NCBI GenBank assembly: GCA_902619615.1
Contig: CACNFD010000017.1
Coordinates: forward strand, 1 to 35,839
DNA length: 35,839 nucleotides
Source: an uncultured SAR116 cluster alpha proteobacterium
GTDB taxonomy: Bacteria; Pseudomonadota; Alphaproteobacteria; Puniceispirillales; Marisalimonadaceae
Direction of reading: 5' to 3'
Position numbers and translations under genes: made by a program. A model generated the notes under the pieces. The model made no database searches. It was given only the letters and a program-made list of their open reading frames with translations, and was not told the DNA's origin. Numbering within the stretch: position 1 is the stretch's first letter; the number at the start of each line of letters is the position of its first letter. Positions 8,033 to 16,562 of the stretch are shown in pieces.

Positions 8033-8875
8033 CTAAAATTTTTTGAAATATAAATTTCTTAATTCAATTGATGTTTTGCCAATTATACCATTACTAATTT
8101 TAATATTGTCAATTTCAATAATTGGCGTAACAAATGAAGAAGCACTAGTTAAAAATACTTCCTTAGACTCTAACATTTCGTCTTTTGTGAATTTTTTTTC
8201 TAACATTTTAAAATTATTGTTTTTTGCAAATTGGGCAATAGTTTTCCTAGTAATTCCAGATAAGATTTTTCCATCAATTTCACGAGTTAAAATTTCATTG
8301 TTGTTATTAATAATCCAAATATTTGAACTAGATCCTTCAGTTACATAACCTTCATGATCAATAAAAATTCCTTCATAAGCATGATTTTGATTAGCATAGG
8401 TTTTAGCAAGAACATTTGGCAATAACTGAGTTGTTTTAATGTCTGGTCTAGACCATCTGTTGTCAAACACAGTAATTGCCTTTACACCTTTTATATCGTC
8501 GTCTATGTTATTTTTCTTCTGTGAAACAATCATTGTTAATATTGGTTTAGAATTGAGTTTGAAATAACTATGATTTCTGTCAGCAATACCTCTTGAAACC
8601 TGAATATAAATACTACCAAAATTAACTCTATTTAATTTAAATAGATTTTTTATAATAATTTTAAGTTGCTGTTTTGATAAATGAAATTTGATGTTTATTA
8701 ACTTTAGAGAGTTAAATAATCTATTTATATGACCTTCATAATCATAGAAAACGCCGCTATTATAAAAAATTACTTCATAAACAGCGTCACCAAAATGATA
8801 ACCTCTGTCATTTATGTGAATTTTAGCGTTTTGAATATTACAATATACTCCATCTATATAAGATATATTTGCCAT
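8033..8875 (-). CDS. dat: D-amino-acid aminotransferase (class IV PLP enzyme)
   Basis: A fold-type IV PLP aminotransferase of about 280 residues. The likely Schiff-base lysine is Lys147 in DIKTTQLLPNVLAK, and GYVTEGSSSNIWI plus DGKILSGITRKTI form the phosphate-binding part. These features favour a D-alanine/D-amino-acid aminotransferase over branched-chain IlvE. The gene occupies the place where D-amino-acid aminotransferases are found in other alphaproteobacteria, after trkA. I choose the ATG at 8875-8873, which shares one base with the trkA TGA stop (TGATG), rather than the TTG one codon earlier; the arrangement implies translational coupling with trkA. Confidence 0.87.
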   Translation of the reverse strand: MANISYIDGVYCNIQNAKIHINDRGYHFGDAVYEVIFYNSGVFYDYEGHINRLFNSLKLINIKFHLSKQQLKIIIKNLFKLNRVNFGSIYIQVSRGIADRNHSYFKLNSKPILTMIVSQKKNNIDDDIKGVKAITVFDNRWSRPDIKTTQLLPNVLAKTYANQNHAYEGIFIDHEGYVTEGSSSNIWIINNNNEILTREIDGKILSGITRKTIAQFAKNNNFKMLEKKFTKDEMLESKEVFLTSASSFVTPIIEIDNIKISNGIIGKTSIELRNLYFKKF

Positions 8876-10260
8876 CAAAAGAAATCCAAATTAACTGAAA
8901 GTAGTTCTTCTACTTTTTTCATTGATTTTACTGGCACAAACATAACAACTATATCCCCAGCTCTGATTATTGTATCACCTCTTGGTGAAACAATGCTTTC
9001 ATCATCTTTCACTACAGCTCCTATAGAAACATCTTTTGGTAATTTTATATCTTTAAGAGTTTTACCTATAATTGAAGATGATTTTAGGGCTTCAAATGAT
9101 ATAACTTCACCAAATTCTTCAATTATAGAATGAACATGTTCAATTTGACCACTTCTTACTTCCTGCAGAATAGATGAAGCTGTTAGATTAGGAGGGCTTA
9201 CCACACCTTCTAAATCCAATGAATTAAAAAGTGGAATAAATACAGGTAAATTAATTAATGCGACTGTATGTGACGCTCCTGATCTTTTAGACAATAAAGA
9301 TGATAGAATATTAACTTCATCATTATTGGTAGCTGCTATATATGTCTCACCTTGTCCTAACCTAGCTTCTAAAATTATTTCAGGATCTAGGGAATCTCCA
9401 GAAATAATTGTAGCATATTCTAACATTTCAGCAGCATATCTTGCCTTTTCTTTATCTATTTCTAAAATTGTAAGGTTAGTTTCTGGAGATAATTTATGTA
9501 TCTCTTCAGCAACTCTAATGCCAATTGCTCCAGCTCCTGAAATTGTTACTTTTTCTGCAGTAGTTTCTATGTGACCAAAGGCATTCAAAGTTCTATTTAT
9601 TTGTTTTGTAGGACAAGCTAAATAAACTCTGTCACCAGCTAAAATTATATCATCTCCACCTCTAGGAACTATCAATTTAGTACCTCTAATTATTGCCATT
9701 ACTGTAACTGACAGATCTGGGAATAAATCTACTAAATTTCTTAATGGAGTATCAAGAATTGGGCAATCTGATTTACAGGAAACTCCTAACATAGTTACAA
9801 GGGATCTTGCAAACTCAGCAACATCAAACGCTCCTGGTGTTCTCCATTGATTAACTATAGCATTAGCAACTTCGTCTTCTGGTGAAATAATTTTATTTAC
9901 TCCTACATGTTTTAATAAATAATTTGAATATTTAGGGTCAAGATATTCTTTAGATCTTATTCTTATAATCATTGTAGGAGTTGCAAAAATCGATTTGGCT
10001 ACATGACAAGCCGCAACATTTATCTCATCAGATTGAGTAACGGCAATTATAAGATCAGCATCTTTTATCCCAGCATCTTCAAGAACATTTGGATAAGAAG
10101 CTAAACCCAACACACCTTGAACGTCATATAATTCTGTAATACGTTGTATGGCTTCAGAATTTGAATCAATTACTGTTATATCAAAACCTTCATTAGAAAG
10201 ATGTTCAGTAATGGAAGTCCCAACCCTTCCAGCACCACAAATTATAATTTTTTGCTTCAT
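8875..10260 (-). CDS. trkA: Trk potassium uptake regulatory protein TrkA
   Basis: TrkA is the cytoplasmic NAD(H)-binding regulator of the TrkH/TrkG potassium channel. The 461 residues hold two RCK repeats: a first nucleotide fold with GAGRVG near the N-terminus and a second with GAGAIG around residue 240, each followed by a TrkA-C domain (for example ISFEALKSSSIIGKTLKDI). No trkH is in the window, so the partner must be elsewhere. It follows ntrX by 26 bases and overlaps dat by one base. The ntr-trkA linkage is standard in alphaproteobacteria. Confidence 0.96.
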   Translation of the reverse strand: MKQKIIICGAGRVGTSITEHLSNEGFDITVIDSNSEAIQRITELYDVQGVLGLASYPNVLEDAGIKDADLIIAVTQSDEINVAACHVAKSIFATPTMIIRIRSKEYLDPKYSNYLLKHVGVNKIISPEDEVANAIVNQWRTPGAFDVAEFARSLVTMLGVSCKSDCPILDTPLRNLVDLFPDLSVTVMAIIRGTKLIVPRGGDDIILAGDRVYLACPTKQINRTLNAFGHIETTAEKVTISGAGAIGIRVAEEIHKLSPETNLTILEIDKEKARYAAEMLEYATIISGDSLDPEIILEARLGQGETYIAATNNDEVNILSSLLSKRSGASHTVALINLPVFIPLFNSLDLEGVVSPPNLTASSILQEVRSGQIEHVHSIIEEFGEVISFEALKSSSIIGKTLKDIKLPKDVSIGAVVKDDESIVSPRGDTIIRAGDIVVMFVPVKSMKKVEELLSVNLDFF

Positions 10261-10286
10261 CTAATAACCCAAAAATTTAATTGATT

Positions 10287-11681
10287 TTATTTATTAATAT
10301 TTATATCTAAGTCTTTCAATTTTCTGTGTAATGCGGATCTGTCCATACCAATAAATGTTGAAGTTTTTGCAATGTTGCCTTTAAATCTTTTTAATTGTTC
10401 TTTTAAATAATTTTCTTCAAAAACTTTTCTTGCTTCTTTTAATGACAAACTTAATTGGTTTGAAATGGCATTTGGTTTAGCTTTATTACTGTAACCTAAT
10501 ATCTCTGGTGGCAAATGTGAAGGCAAAATAATAAAATTTTTTTGATTGCCATACATAATAATTAACCATTCTATAATATTTTTTAGTTGTCTTGCATTAC
10601 CAGGCCATTCATAATTTTCTAGAATCACACGTGTTTCAGAAGAAAATTTAAGAATGTTACTTCCAAAATCTTTTGATAAAAAGTTCAAAAAATGATTAAT
10701 TAATCCATTAATATCTTCTCCTCTTTTATTTAGTGGTGGAACTTCGATTGGAGCAACTGAAAGCCTATAAAATAAATCTTCTCTAAGAGAACCATTTTGC
10801 ATAGATTTTAATAAATTCTTATTACTAGCTGATATAATTCTAACATCAACATTAATTTTTTTATTGGAACCAATCTTATAAAAACTTTGATCTTGGATTG
10901 CTTGAACTAACTTGCCTTGTGTTTGTATGGGTAAATCACAAATTTCGTCAAAAAAAAGTGTTCCATAATTTGCTTGTTCAAACAAACCTACACTAGATTG
11001 ATTGTTTTTTTCTTCGATATTAGTTTCATTCCAACCGAATAATACCTGCTCAACTCTCTCTGGAGACAAAGTTGCACATGATGCAACTATAAAAGGAAAA
11101 GAATTCCTATTAGATTTTTTATGGATCCATCGTGCAATAAGCTCTTTCCCAGACCCAGATGGGCCTGTAATTAAAACTCTACTATTAGTAGAGGCTATTT
11201 TATTTATTTTTTGATTTATATTTTTAAATATCACTGATTTATCAATTAACTTCATACGTTCATTTTCTTTTAACTCAAAATCTAAAACTTTTAATTTTAA
11301 ACTTCTTTCTTTAAGAGCTTTTTCTACCATTAATATTAAACGATCAGCTTTAAAAGGTTTTTCAATAAAATCATAAGCACCATTTTTTGCAGCTTTCATA
11401 GCTGTTTCAATATTTCCGTGACCAGACATCATTAAAACAGGAATTTGTAGATCATAATTTTGGCTAAAACTTAAAAGTTTAAGACCAGCGTTAGTATCAT
11501 TGTTCATCCATATATCAGTTATCATAAGAGTGATATTTTCATTTTTAAGAATATTCACTGCCATATCAAAGTTTGTTGCAATTATTGCATTATAATTTTC
11601 ATCTTTAAGTATTTCTGCAACCATTTCACAAATATCAATCTCATCATCTACAACAAGAATAGAAATTTTATTTTTTAACAT
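10287..11681 (-). CDS. ntrX: Response regulator NtrX
   Basis: NtrX is the partner of NtrY in nitrogen and redox signalling. The 464 residues comprise a receiver domain (phospho-acceptor Asp56, Lys108), an AAA+ domain with Walker A GPSGSGK (173-179) and Walker B FFDE (243-246), and a Fis-type helix-turn-helix at the C-terminus (GNIAKTSTFIGMDRSALHRKL). Where sigma-54 activators carry GAFTGA after LFG, this protein reads LFGWNETN and then a short gap, so the sigma-54 loop is absent. From recall, NtrX proteins often lack it. The first 14 bases overlap the end of ntrY, indicating coupled translation. Confidence 0.95.
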   Translation of the reverse strand: MLKNKISILVVDDEIDICEMVAEILKDENYNAIIATNFDMAVNILKNENITLMITDIWMNNDTNAGLKLLSFSQNYDLQIPVLMMSGHGNIETAMKAAKNGAYDFIEKPFKADRLILMVEKALKERSLKLKVLDFELKENERMKLIDKSVIFKNINQKINKIASTNSRVLITGPSGSGKELIARWIHKKSNRNSFPFIVASCATLSPERVEQVLFGWNETNIEEKNNQSSVGLFEQANYGTLFFDEICDLPIQTQGKLVQAIQDQSFYKIGSNKKINVDVRIISASNKNLLKSMQNGSLREDLFYRLSVAPIEVPPLNKRGEDINGLINHFLNFLSKDFGSNILKFSSETRVILENYEWPGNARQLKNIIEWLIIMYGNQKNFIILPSHLPPEILGYSNKAKPNAISNQLSLSLKEARKVFEENYLKEQLKRFKGNIAKTSTFIGMDRSALHRKLKDLDININK

Positions 11682-13890
11682 TTACTTTCTTCTTCTTTTT
11701 AAATTTTGATACAAGTGGAAAACTTAGAACTACGGATGTTCCATTTGAGTCTTTAAGTGGTTTAATTACCATTGATCCGTTATGATCATCTATAATTTTT
11801 TTTGTAATTGCTAATCCTAGACCTGAATTACCTACCTTTGTTGTATAATAAGGTTCTGTGATTTTTGAAATAATAGAATTTTCAATACCAGTCCCATTAT
11901 CATTAACTTTAACAAATACTATATCATTGTCTATTCCAAATATAATTGAAATATGACCATTTTTAATTTCATTTAATGTAATATTTTCGTATGAATTTTT
12001 AATTAAATTAGTGCAAGCTTGTCTTACTTGCTTTTCATCAGCCATTATAAAAGCTTTATCCATTACCTCGTCAATTTCAATTTTAACATTCTTGAATGAA
12101 GAAATCATTGGATTGATATAATCATGTATTATTTTGTTTATATTTATCAATTTTAATTTAGGTGATGGCATCCTTGCAAATGAAGAAAACTCATTAACCA
12201 AATGATCAATATCATCGACTTGACGAGTTATCATATTTAAAGACTCTTCAAAAAACACTTTATCTATTTTTTTACCACTATTAAGTCTTTTTATTAGACG
12301 TTCAGAACCCAACCTTATTGGAGTAAGAGGATTTTTGATTTCATGCGCAATTCTTCTTGCAATATCAGACCAAGCACCCATTTTTTGAGCTTCAATCAAA
12401 CTTGTTATATCATCAAATGTTAATACATAACCTAAAATTTGAGTTTCAGATTTTTGAACTACTAATCTAGTTATTAAATTTAAAACCTTATCATTTCTAA
12501 TAATCTGAATTTTATCTTCAACAACATTTTTTTCTGTTCTAATTAAGCTTTCTACTAAATATTTAAACTCAGGTACTATTTCTAAAATTGATTTACCATA
12601 ATCTTTATTAATTGAAATGTTTAGTAATTGCATAGCTGTTAAATTTGGAAGATTAATTTTTAAATCTTTATCAAGTCCAACTACACCAGAATAAACACCT
12701 GAGAGAACTAATTCAGAGAACTTTCTTCTTTTATCTAATTGATCATTTGCATGTTCTAAATCAACTCTATTTGATTTAAGATCAGAAATCATTAAATTAA
12801 ATGCTTGGACTAACCGTTTAATTTCATTGACATTAATTTTAGACAACACATTATTTGATATTTTGTAATCTAAATTACCGCCACCAACTTCTTCAGCTCC
12901 CCTTATAAGAGAACTTATTGGTTCAAGTAACCTGTTTGCTATATTCAAACCTATAATTAATGAACTAAATAATAGAATAATTGTAATTAATATAAAAATA
13001 AATATGAAAGAAATTTTTATATCAAATTGTTTTAATTCTATAGATTGATAATCAGAAACTGCTATTGAGGTACTTTCTATTGCGTTAAGTACTTTTTGAT
13101 CAACAAATCTAGTTATTAATAAATAAGCATCAATAAATTGAGATAATTTTATAAACGCACGAATTTTATTTGAATCATCTTCTTTAACAATAAAAATTTC
13201 ACCACTATTTGCTATATCATAATATTTTTGTGGAACTTCTGTATAAGTGTATTCAAACACAAATTCAGAAAAGGCTAACACATTTCCAATTGAGTCAATA
13301 ATTACAGCCTCTGATAAATTATGCTTTCTAGTATATTTATTAAGAAAGTTATTGAATTTAGTTTTATTTGATGAAAGAAAAGTAGAATTTAAATTAATTA
13401 AATTATTAAGTTCTAAAATATCTCCCCTAATTGCACTTTGATGTTCATTTAAATATTGATTTGCTACTTCTACAGATTGAGAAATTGCAGTTGAAATTTT
13501 TTTATTAAACCAGCCACTTAAAGCAGTGTCAAAAATAAAAATTGAAAAAAAAGCTATGAATAATGTAGGTGTCAATGCTATTGCAGAAAAAATAATTAAG
13601 ATTTTCTTTTGAAGCTCTTGGCCTGCTTTTTTTAATTTTATTTGTTTGAAAATATTTAAGAAATATTTAAAAAATACATGAAATAATAAAGCAATAATAA
13701 AAACAAAAATTGTTAGTAAAATAATAAATAAGTAATAGTTGTCTTTAAAAAGTTTAAATTGATATAATGTACTGTATATAAATAAACAAAATACTAAAGA
13801 TATTAAAAAAAATAAAAAAAATAATTTTTGTCTGTAAATATTTAAAAAAAATTGTTTCATTTTATAACCTAATATAGCACTGTATACCAT
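11668..13890 (-). CDS. ntrY: Nitrogen/redox sensor histidine kinase NtrY
   Basis: A membrane sensor kinase of 740 residues. Three hydrophobic segments lie in roughly the first 120 residues, then a periplasmic loop, a fourth segment near 294-318, a HAMP linker (RLLEPISSLIRGAEEVGGG), a PAS-like region, the dimerisation helix with His516 in AHEIKNPLTP, and an ATPase domain with the N box LIKNSYEN and G boxes DNGTGI and GNSGLGLAI. The annotated start is an ATG at 13890; a second in-frame ATG at 13860 (MKQFFL) would remove ten residues and is equally plausible. It sits 29 bases after ntrC and overlaps ntrX by 14 bases. Confidence 0.95.
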   Translation of the reverse strand: MVYSAILGYKMKQFFLNIYRQKLFFLFFLISLVFCLFIYSTLYQFKLFKDNYYLFIILLTIFVFIIALLFHVFFKYFLNIFKQIKLKKAGQELQKKILIIFSAIALTPTLFIAFFSIFIFDTALSGWFNKKISTAISQSVEVANQYLNEHQSAIRGDILELNNLINLNSTFLSSNKTKFNNFLNKYTRKHNLSEAVIIDSIGNVLAFSEFVFEYTYTEVPQKYYDIANSGEIFIVKEDDSNKIRAFIKLSQFIDAYLLITRFVDQKVLNAIESTSIAVSDYQSIELKQFDIKISFIFIFILITIILLFSSLIIGLNIANRLLEPISSLIRGAEEVGGGNLDYKISNNVLSKINVNEIKRLVQAFNLMISDLKSNRVDLEHANDQLDKRRKFSELVLSGVYSGVVGLDKDLKINLPNLTAMQLLNISINKDYGKSILEIVPEFKYLVESLIRTEKNVVEDKIQIIRNDKVLNLITRLVVQKSETQILGYVLTFDDITSLIEAQKMGAWSDIARRIAHEIKNPLTPIRLGSERLIKRLNSGKKIDKVFFEESLNMITRQVDDIDHLVNEFSSFARMPSPKLKLININKIIHDYINPMISSFKNVKIEIDEVMDKAFIMADEKQVRQACTNLIKNSYENITLNEIKNGHISIIFGIDNDIVFVKVNDNGTGIENSIISKITEPYYTTKVGNSGLGLAITKKIIDDHNGSMVIKPLKDSNGTSVVLSFPLVSKFKKKKKVNVKK

Positions 13891-13919
13891 AGTCTATATT
13901 AATACTTTAATACATATTT

Positions 13920-15356
13920 TTAAGGCTTTCTTTTTTTTACTACTTCAATGCCATATAAATTTATTTTAGATCTTAATGTGTTTCTGTTAAAACCAAGACA
14001 TTTAGATGCCTTTATTTGATTACCTCGAAATAAGTTTAAGGTTGTCTCAATTAAAGGTTTTTCTATTTTAGATATAAAATTGCTGTGTAAATTATTTAAT
14101 GACAAATTCTCATCAAAATCTTTAAAATACTTCTTAAGATAATTTTTAAAATATAATTCTAAATTTTCTTCATATTTATTTCCTTCATCAAATCTATCCT
14201 CTGACAATACTTCTTTAACAAGGGTTAATGGTATATCTTCTGTAGAAGACAACAAACATAATCTTTCAACTACATTTTCTAATTCCCTTACATTACCTGG
14301 CCATGAATATTCTTTTAAAGAATTTAAACCTTCATATGAAATAGATCTTTTTATATTTTTATTTTTATAGTTTCTATTCAAAAAAGATGAAGTTAAATCA
14401 GTTATATCTTCAAATCTATCTTTTAGTGATGGTAATTTAATAGGTACAACATTTAATCTATAATACAAATCTTCTCTAAACAAACCTTTCTCAACATCAT
14501 TTAATATATTTTTTTTTGTAGAAACAAAAATTCTAGTTTTTTCTAAATTTGAATTTTCAGGAAATATTTGTGACAATCCATTTTCAATAAAATTTAATAA
14601 GTTTTTTTGTTGTATGTCAGATAATTCAGTAATATCTTTTATAAATATAGAACTTCCACTTAAATCATTGATATTTTTTATTTCGTTCGAGGTAAAATTA
14701 TTAATTCTGTCAAATAAACTATGATATGAGTAATCATCGAAAAATTTTGAGTCTAAATTGATGAATTGGTTATTTGTATTTGAGCTAAGATCATGTATTG
14801 ATTTAGCGATAAGTTTTTTGCCAGTACCACTCTCACCTGATATTAGCACAGAAAAATTTGTATTAACTATTCTAGAAATTATTTTATAAATTTCTTGCAT
14901 TGCCATCGACTTGCCAACAACCGGACCAGAATCATAAATATTTTTAGCAATTTGATTAGAGCTTTCGGGTTTATTTGTTTTTGATGAGAAGAATGTGCTT
15001 GAAACTAAATTTAATAGTTCATCTAAATCAAATGGTTTAGGTAAGTATTCAAAAGCCCCTTTTTTCTCTGCTCTTACAGCAGTCAATAAAGTTGTTCTAG
15101 CGGACATTACTATAATCTTTAAATTAGGATTGTTTTTTTGAAGTTTGGGCAAAATATCTAGTGCATCACCATCAGGAAGACCAACATCAGTAATTAAAAC
15201 ATCAGCAAAGTCTGATTCAACTAACCTCCACATGCCAGCAGCAGTACCACTAGATTTAACGTTATACCCTGCTCTAGTCAAAGCAGTTGAAATAACTACA
15301 CGAATACTTCTATCATCATCAACGACTATAATATTTTTTACATTTTTAGATTCCAT
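13920..15356 (-). CDS. ntrC: Nitrogen response regulator NtrC with a degenerate AAA+ domain
   Basis: The receiver domain is intact (Asp57 in LITDVGLPDG, Lys107 in YLPKPF) and the C-terminal Fis helix-turn-helix is well conserved (RGNQIKASKCLGFNRNTLRSKI). The central AAA+ domain keeps Walker A GESGTGK (174-180) and GLFREDLYYRLNVVP (291-305). However the region that should read LFGHEKGAFTGA is SLFDRINNFTSNE (213-225), the Walker B Asp-Glu pair is replaced by Lys-Asp in IFIKDI (237-242), and sensor I Asn is Lys in STKKN (279-283). ATP hydrolysis and sigma-54 activation are therefore unlikely (inference). The frame is unbroken and of normal length, so this looks like repurposing rather than a pseudogene. 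It follows ntrB by 19 bases. Confidence 0.92.
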   Translation of the reverse strand: MESKNVKNIIVVDDDRSIRVVISTALTRAGYNVKSSGTAAGMWRLVESDFADVLITDVGLPDGDALDILPKLQKNNPNLKIIVMSARTTLLTAVRAEKKGAFEYLPKPFDLDELLNLVSSTFFSSKTNKPESSNQIAKNIYDSGPVVGKSMAMQEIYKIISRIVNTNFSVLISGESGTGKKLIAKSIHDLSSNTNNQFINLDSKFFDDYSYHSLFDRINNFTSNEIKNINDLSGSSIFIKDITELSDIQQKNLLNFIENGLSQIFPENSNLEKTRIFVSTKKNILNDVEKGLFREDLYYRLNVVPIKLPSLKDRFEDITDLTSSFLNRNYKNKNIKRSISYEGLNSLKEYSWPGNVRELENVVERLCLLSSTEDIPLTLVKEVLSEDRFDEGNKYEENLELYFKNYLKKYFKDFDENLSLNNLHSNFISKIEKPLIETTLNLFRGNQIKASKCLGFNRNTLRSKINLYGIEVVKKRKP

Positions 15357-15375
15357 TAATAAAAACTCCTTTTAT

Positions 15376-16437
15376 TTAAGATTTCCTTAAAGGAAAATTA
15401 ATACAAAAATTTGTAAAACCTGGATTTGAAGTAACATCTATAACTGCTCCCATTTCTTCTAAACCACTAGCAACTACAGATAAACCAAGACCTTTACCTT
15501 CTTTTTTCGAAGTAACAAAAGGATCAAAAATACTTGATATTAAATTGTTTGAAATTCCAATTCCGAAATCAATTATTTCTATTTGAAGAGGCAGTGGAGT
15601 GGGAACATCTTCTTTTCCAAAAGAAGTTATTTTGTTTGAATTAAAACTAGTTTTAATTTTTATATTACCTTTCTTTTTACTAGCTTCAGTTGCGTTCTTT
15701 AATAAATTAATAATAATCTGTATTAGTAAATTTTTATTAGCAAACAACCTAGGTAAAGATGGATCAAATTCATTGATAAAATTTATTTCTGCCCCAAAAC
15801 TATTTTCTGCAACACGTCTACAGTGATTAAGAATTTCGTGAATATTTAGACTTTCATAATCTAATTTCATATTATTATTGCTAATTTGTTCCATTCTATC
15901 TAATAGTGACTCGATTCTGTCACATTCAATTGATATAAGTTTAGTAAGTTCAAAGGAATTAGATTTATCTTCTAAATCACTTTCAATTAGTTGTGATGCA
16001 CCTTTAATTCCGGCTAGAGGGTTTTTTAATTCATGCATTAACATATCAATCATTGATGAAAATGATCTGGAAATTTTACTATTTATTCTTTGAGACTGAA
16101 ACATTTCTGAAAGAGCTAATTGACTTATCTGAATAATGATCTGATTATTATCAAATGATAAAGGTACTAAATGAACTCTTACTTTTCTATTTGGAAAATT
16201 TAAGTTACTAAAATCTAAACTTTCCTCAGTTAAGCCAACTTTGTTATTTCTTACTCTATTTATTAAATTTAAAATTGGAGAATCACTCTGAACGAATAAG
16301 TCGATTTTTTTTCCAACTATTATATTTGAACTAACACCAAAAAACTCTTCACCGATTTCATTTATATAAATTATCTCATTTGAATTATTTACTAAAAAAA
16401 CTGGAGTTCTTAATTCATTTAAAATATTATTTTCCAT
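15376..16437 (-). CDS. ntrB: Nitrogen regulation sensor histidine kinase NtrB
   Basis: A soluble histidine kinase of 353 residues that normally phosphorylates NtrC under nitrogen limitation and is controlled by PII. It has an N-terminal PAS domain (about 1-110), His135 in MHELKNPLAGIKGA, the N box LLKNATEAS and G boxes DFGIGI and GKGLGLSV. No hydrophobic membrane segment is visible. It is the first gene of an apparent ntrB-ntrC-ntrY-ntrX-trkA-dat-hflX-phosphatase run. In relatives dusB usually precedes it; here a divergent ispDF does. Confidence 0.94.
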   Translation of the reverse strand: MENNILNELRTPVFLVNNSNEIIYINEIGEEFFGVSSNIIVGKKIDLFVQSDSPILNLINRVRNNKVGLTEESLDFSNLNFPNRKVRVHLVPLSFDNNQIIIQISQLALSEMFQSQRINSKISRSFSSMIDMLMHELKNPLAGIKGASQLIESDLEDKSNSFELTKLISIECDRIESLLDRMEQISNNNMKLDYESLNIHEILNHCRRVAENSFGAEINFINEFDPSLPRLFANKNLLIQIIINLLKNATEASKKKGNIKIKTSFNSNKITSFGKEDVPTPLPLQIEIIDFGIGISNNLISSIFDPFVTSKKEGKGLGLSVVASGLEEMGAVIDVTSNPGFTNFCINFPLRKS

Positions 16438-16562
16438 TAGAGAATAGTAGCAATTAAAATTGGTAATTTAAAACGATATTTGATTATAAATTATACAAAT
16501 ATTTGAATTTTCATAAAGATTTCAAAATAAATGCCTAATTTTATGGCAAAATTGAGGTAGGT
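16438..16562. promoter_or_regulatory. Divergent intergenic region between ntrB and ispDF
   Basis: This is the longest gap in the window, about 125 bases, and must hold the start signals for both directions. On the minus strand two TATAAT hexamers lie close together at 16495-16490 and 16488-16483, candidate minus-10 boxes for ntrB, but no good minus-35 stands at 16-18 bases. On the plus strand GAGG lies shortly before the ispDF ATG. A four-base TGCC/GGCA inverted pair near 16540-16558 is too weak to call an operator. Confidence 0.35.

Noticed and set aside
13920-15356. ntrC as a pseudogene
   Set aside because: The frame is full length, both ends are well conserved and the gene lies in a tightly spaced operon; only the ATPase and sigma-54 residues are changed.
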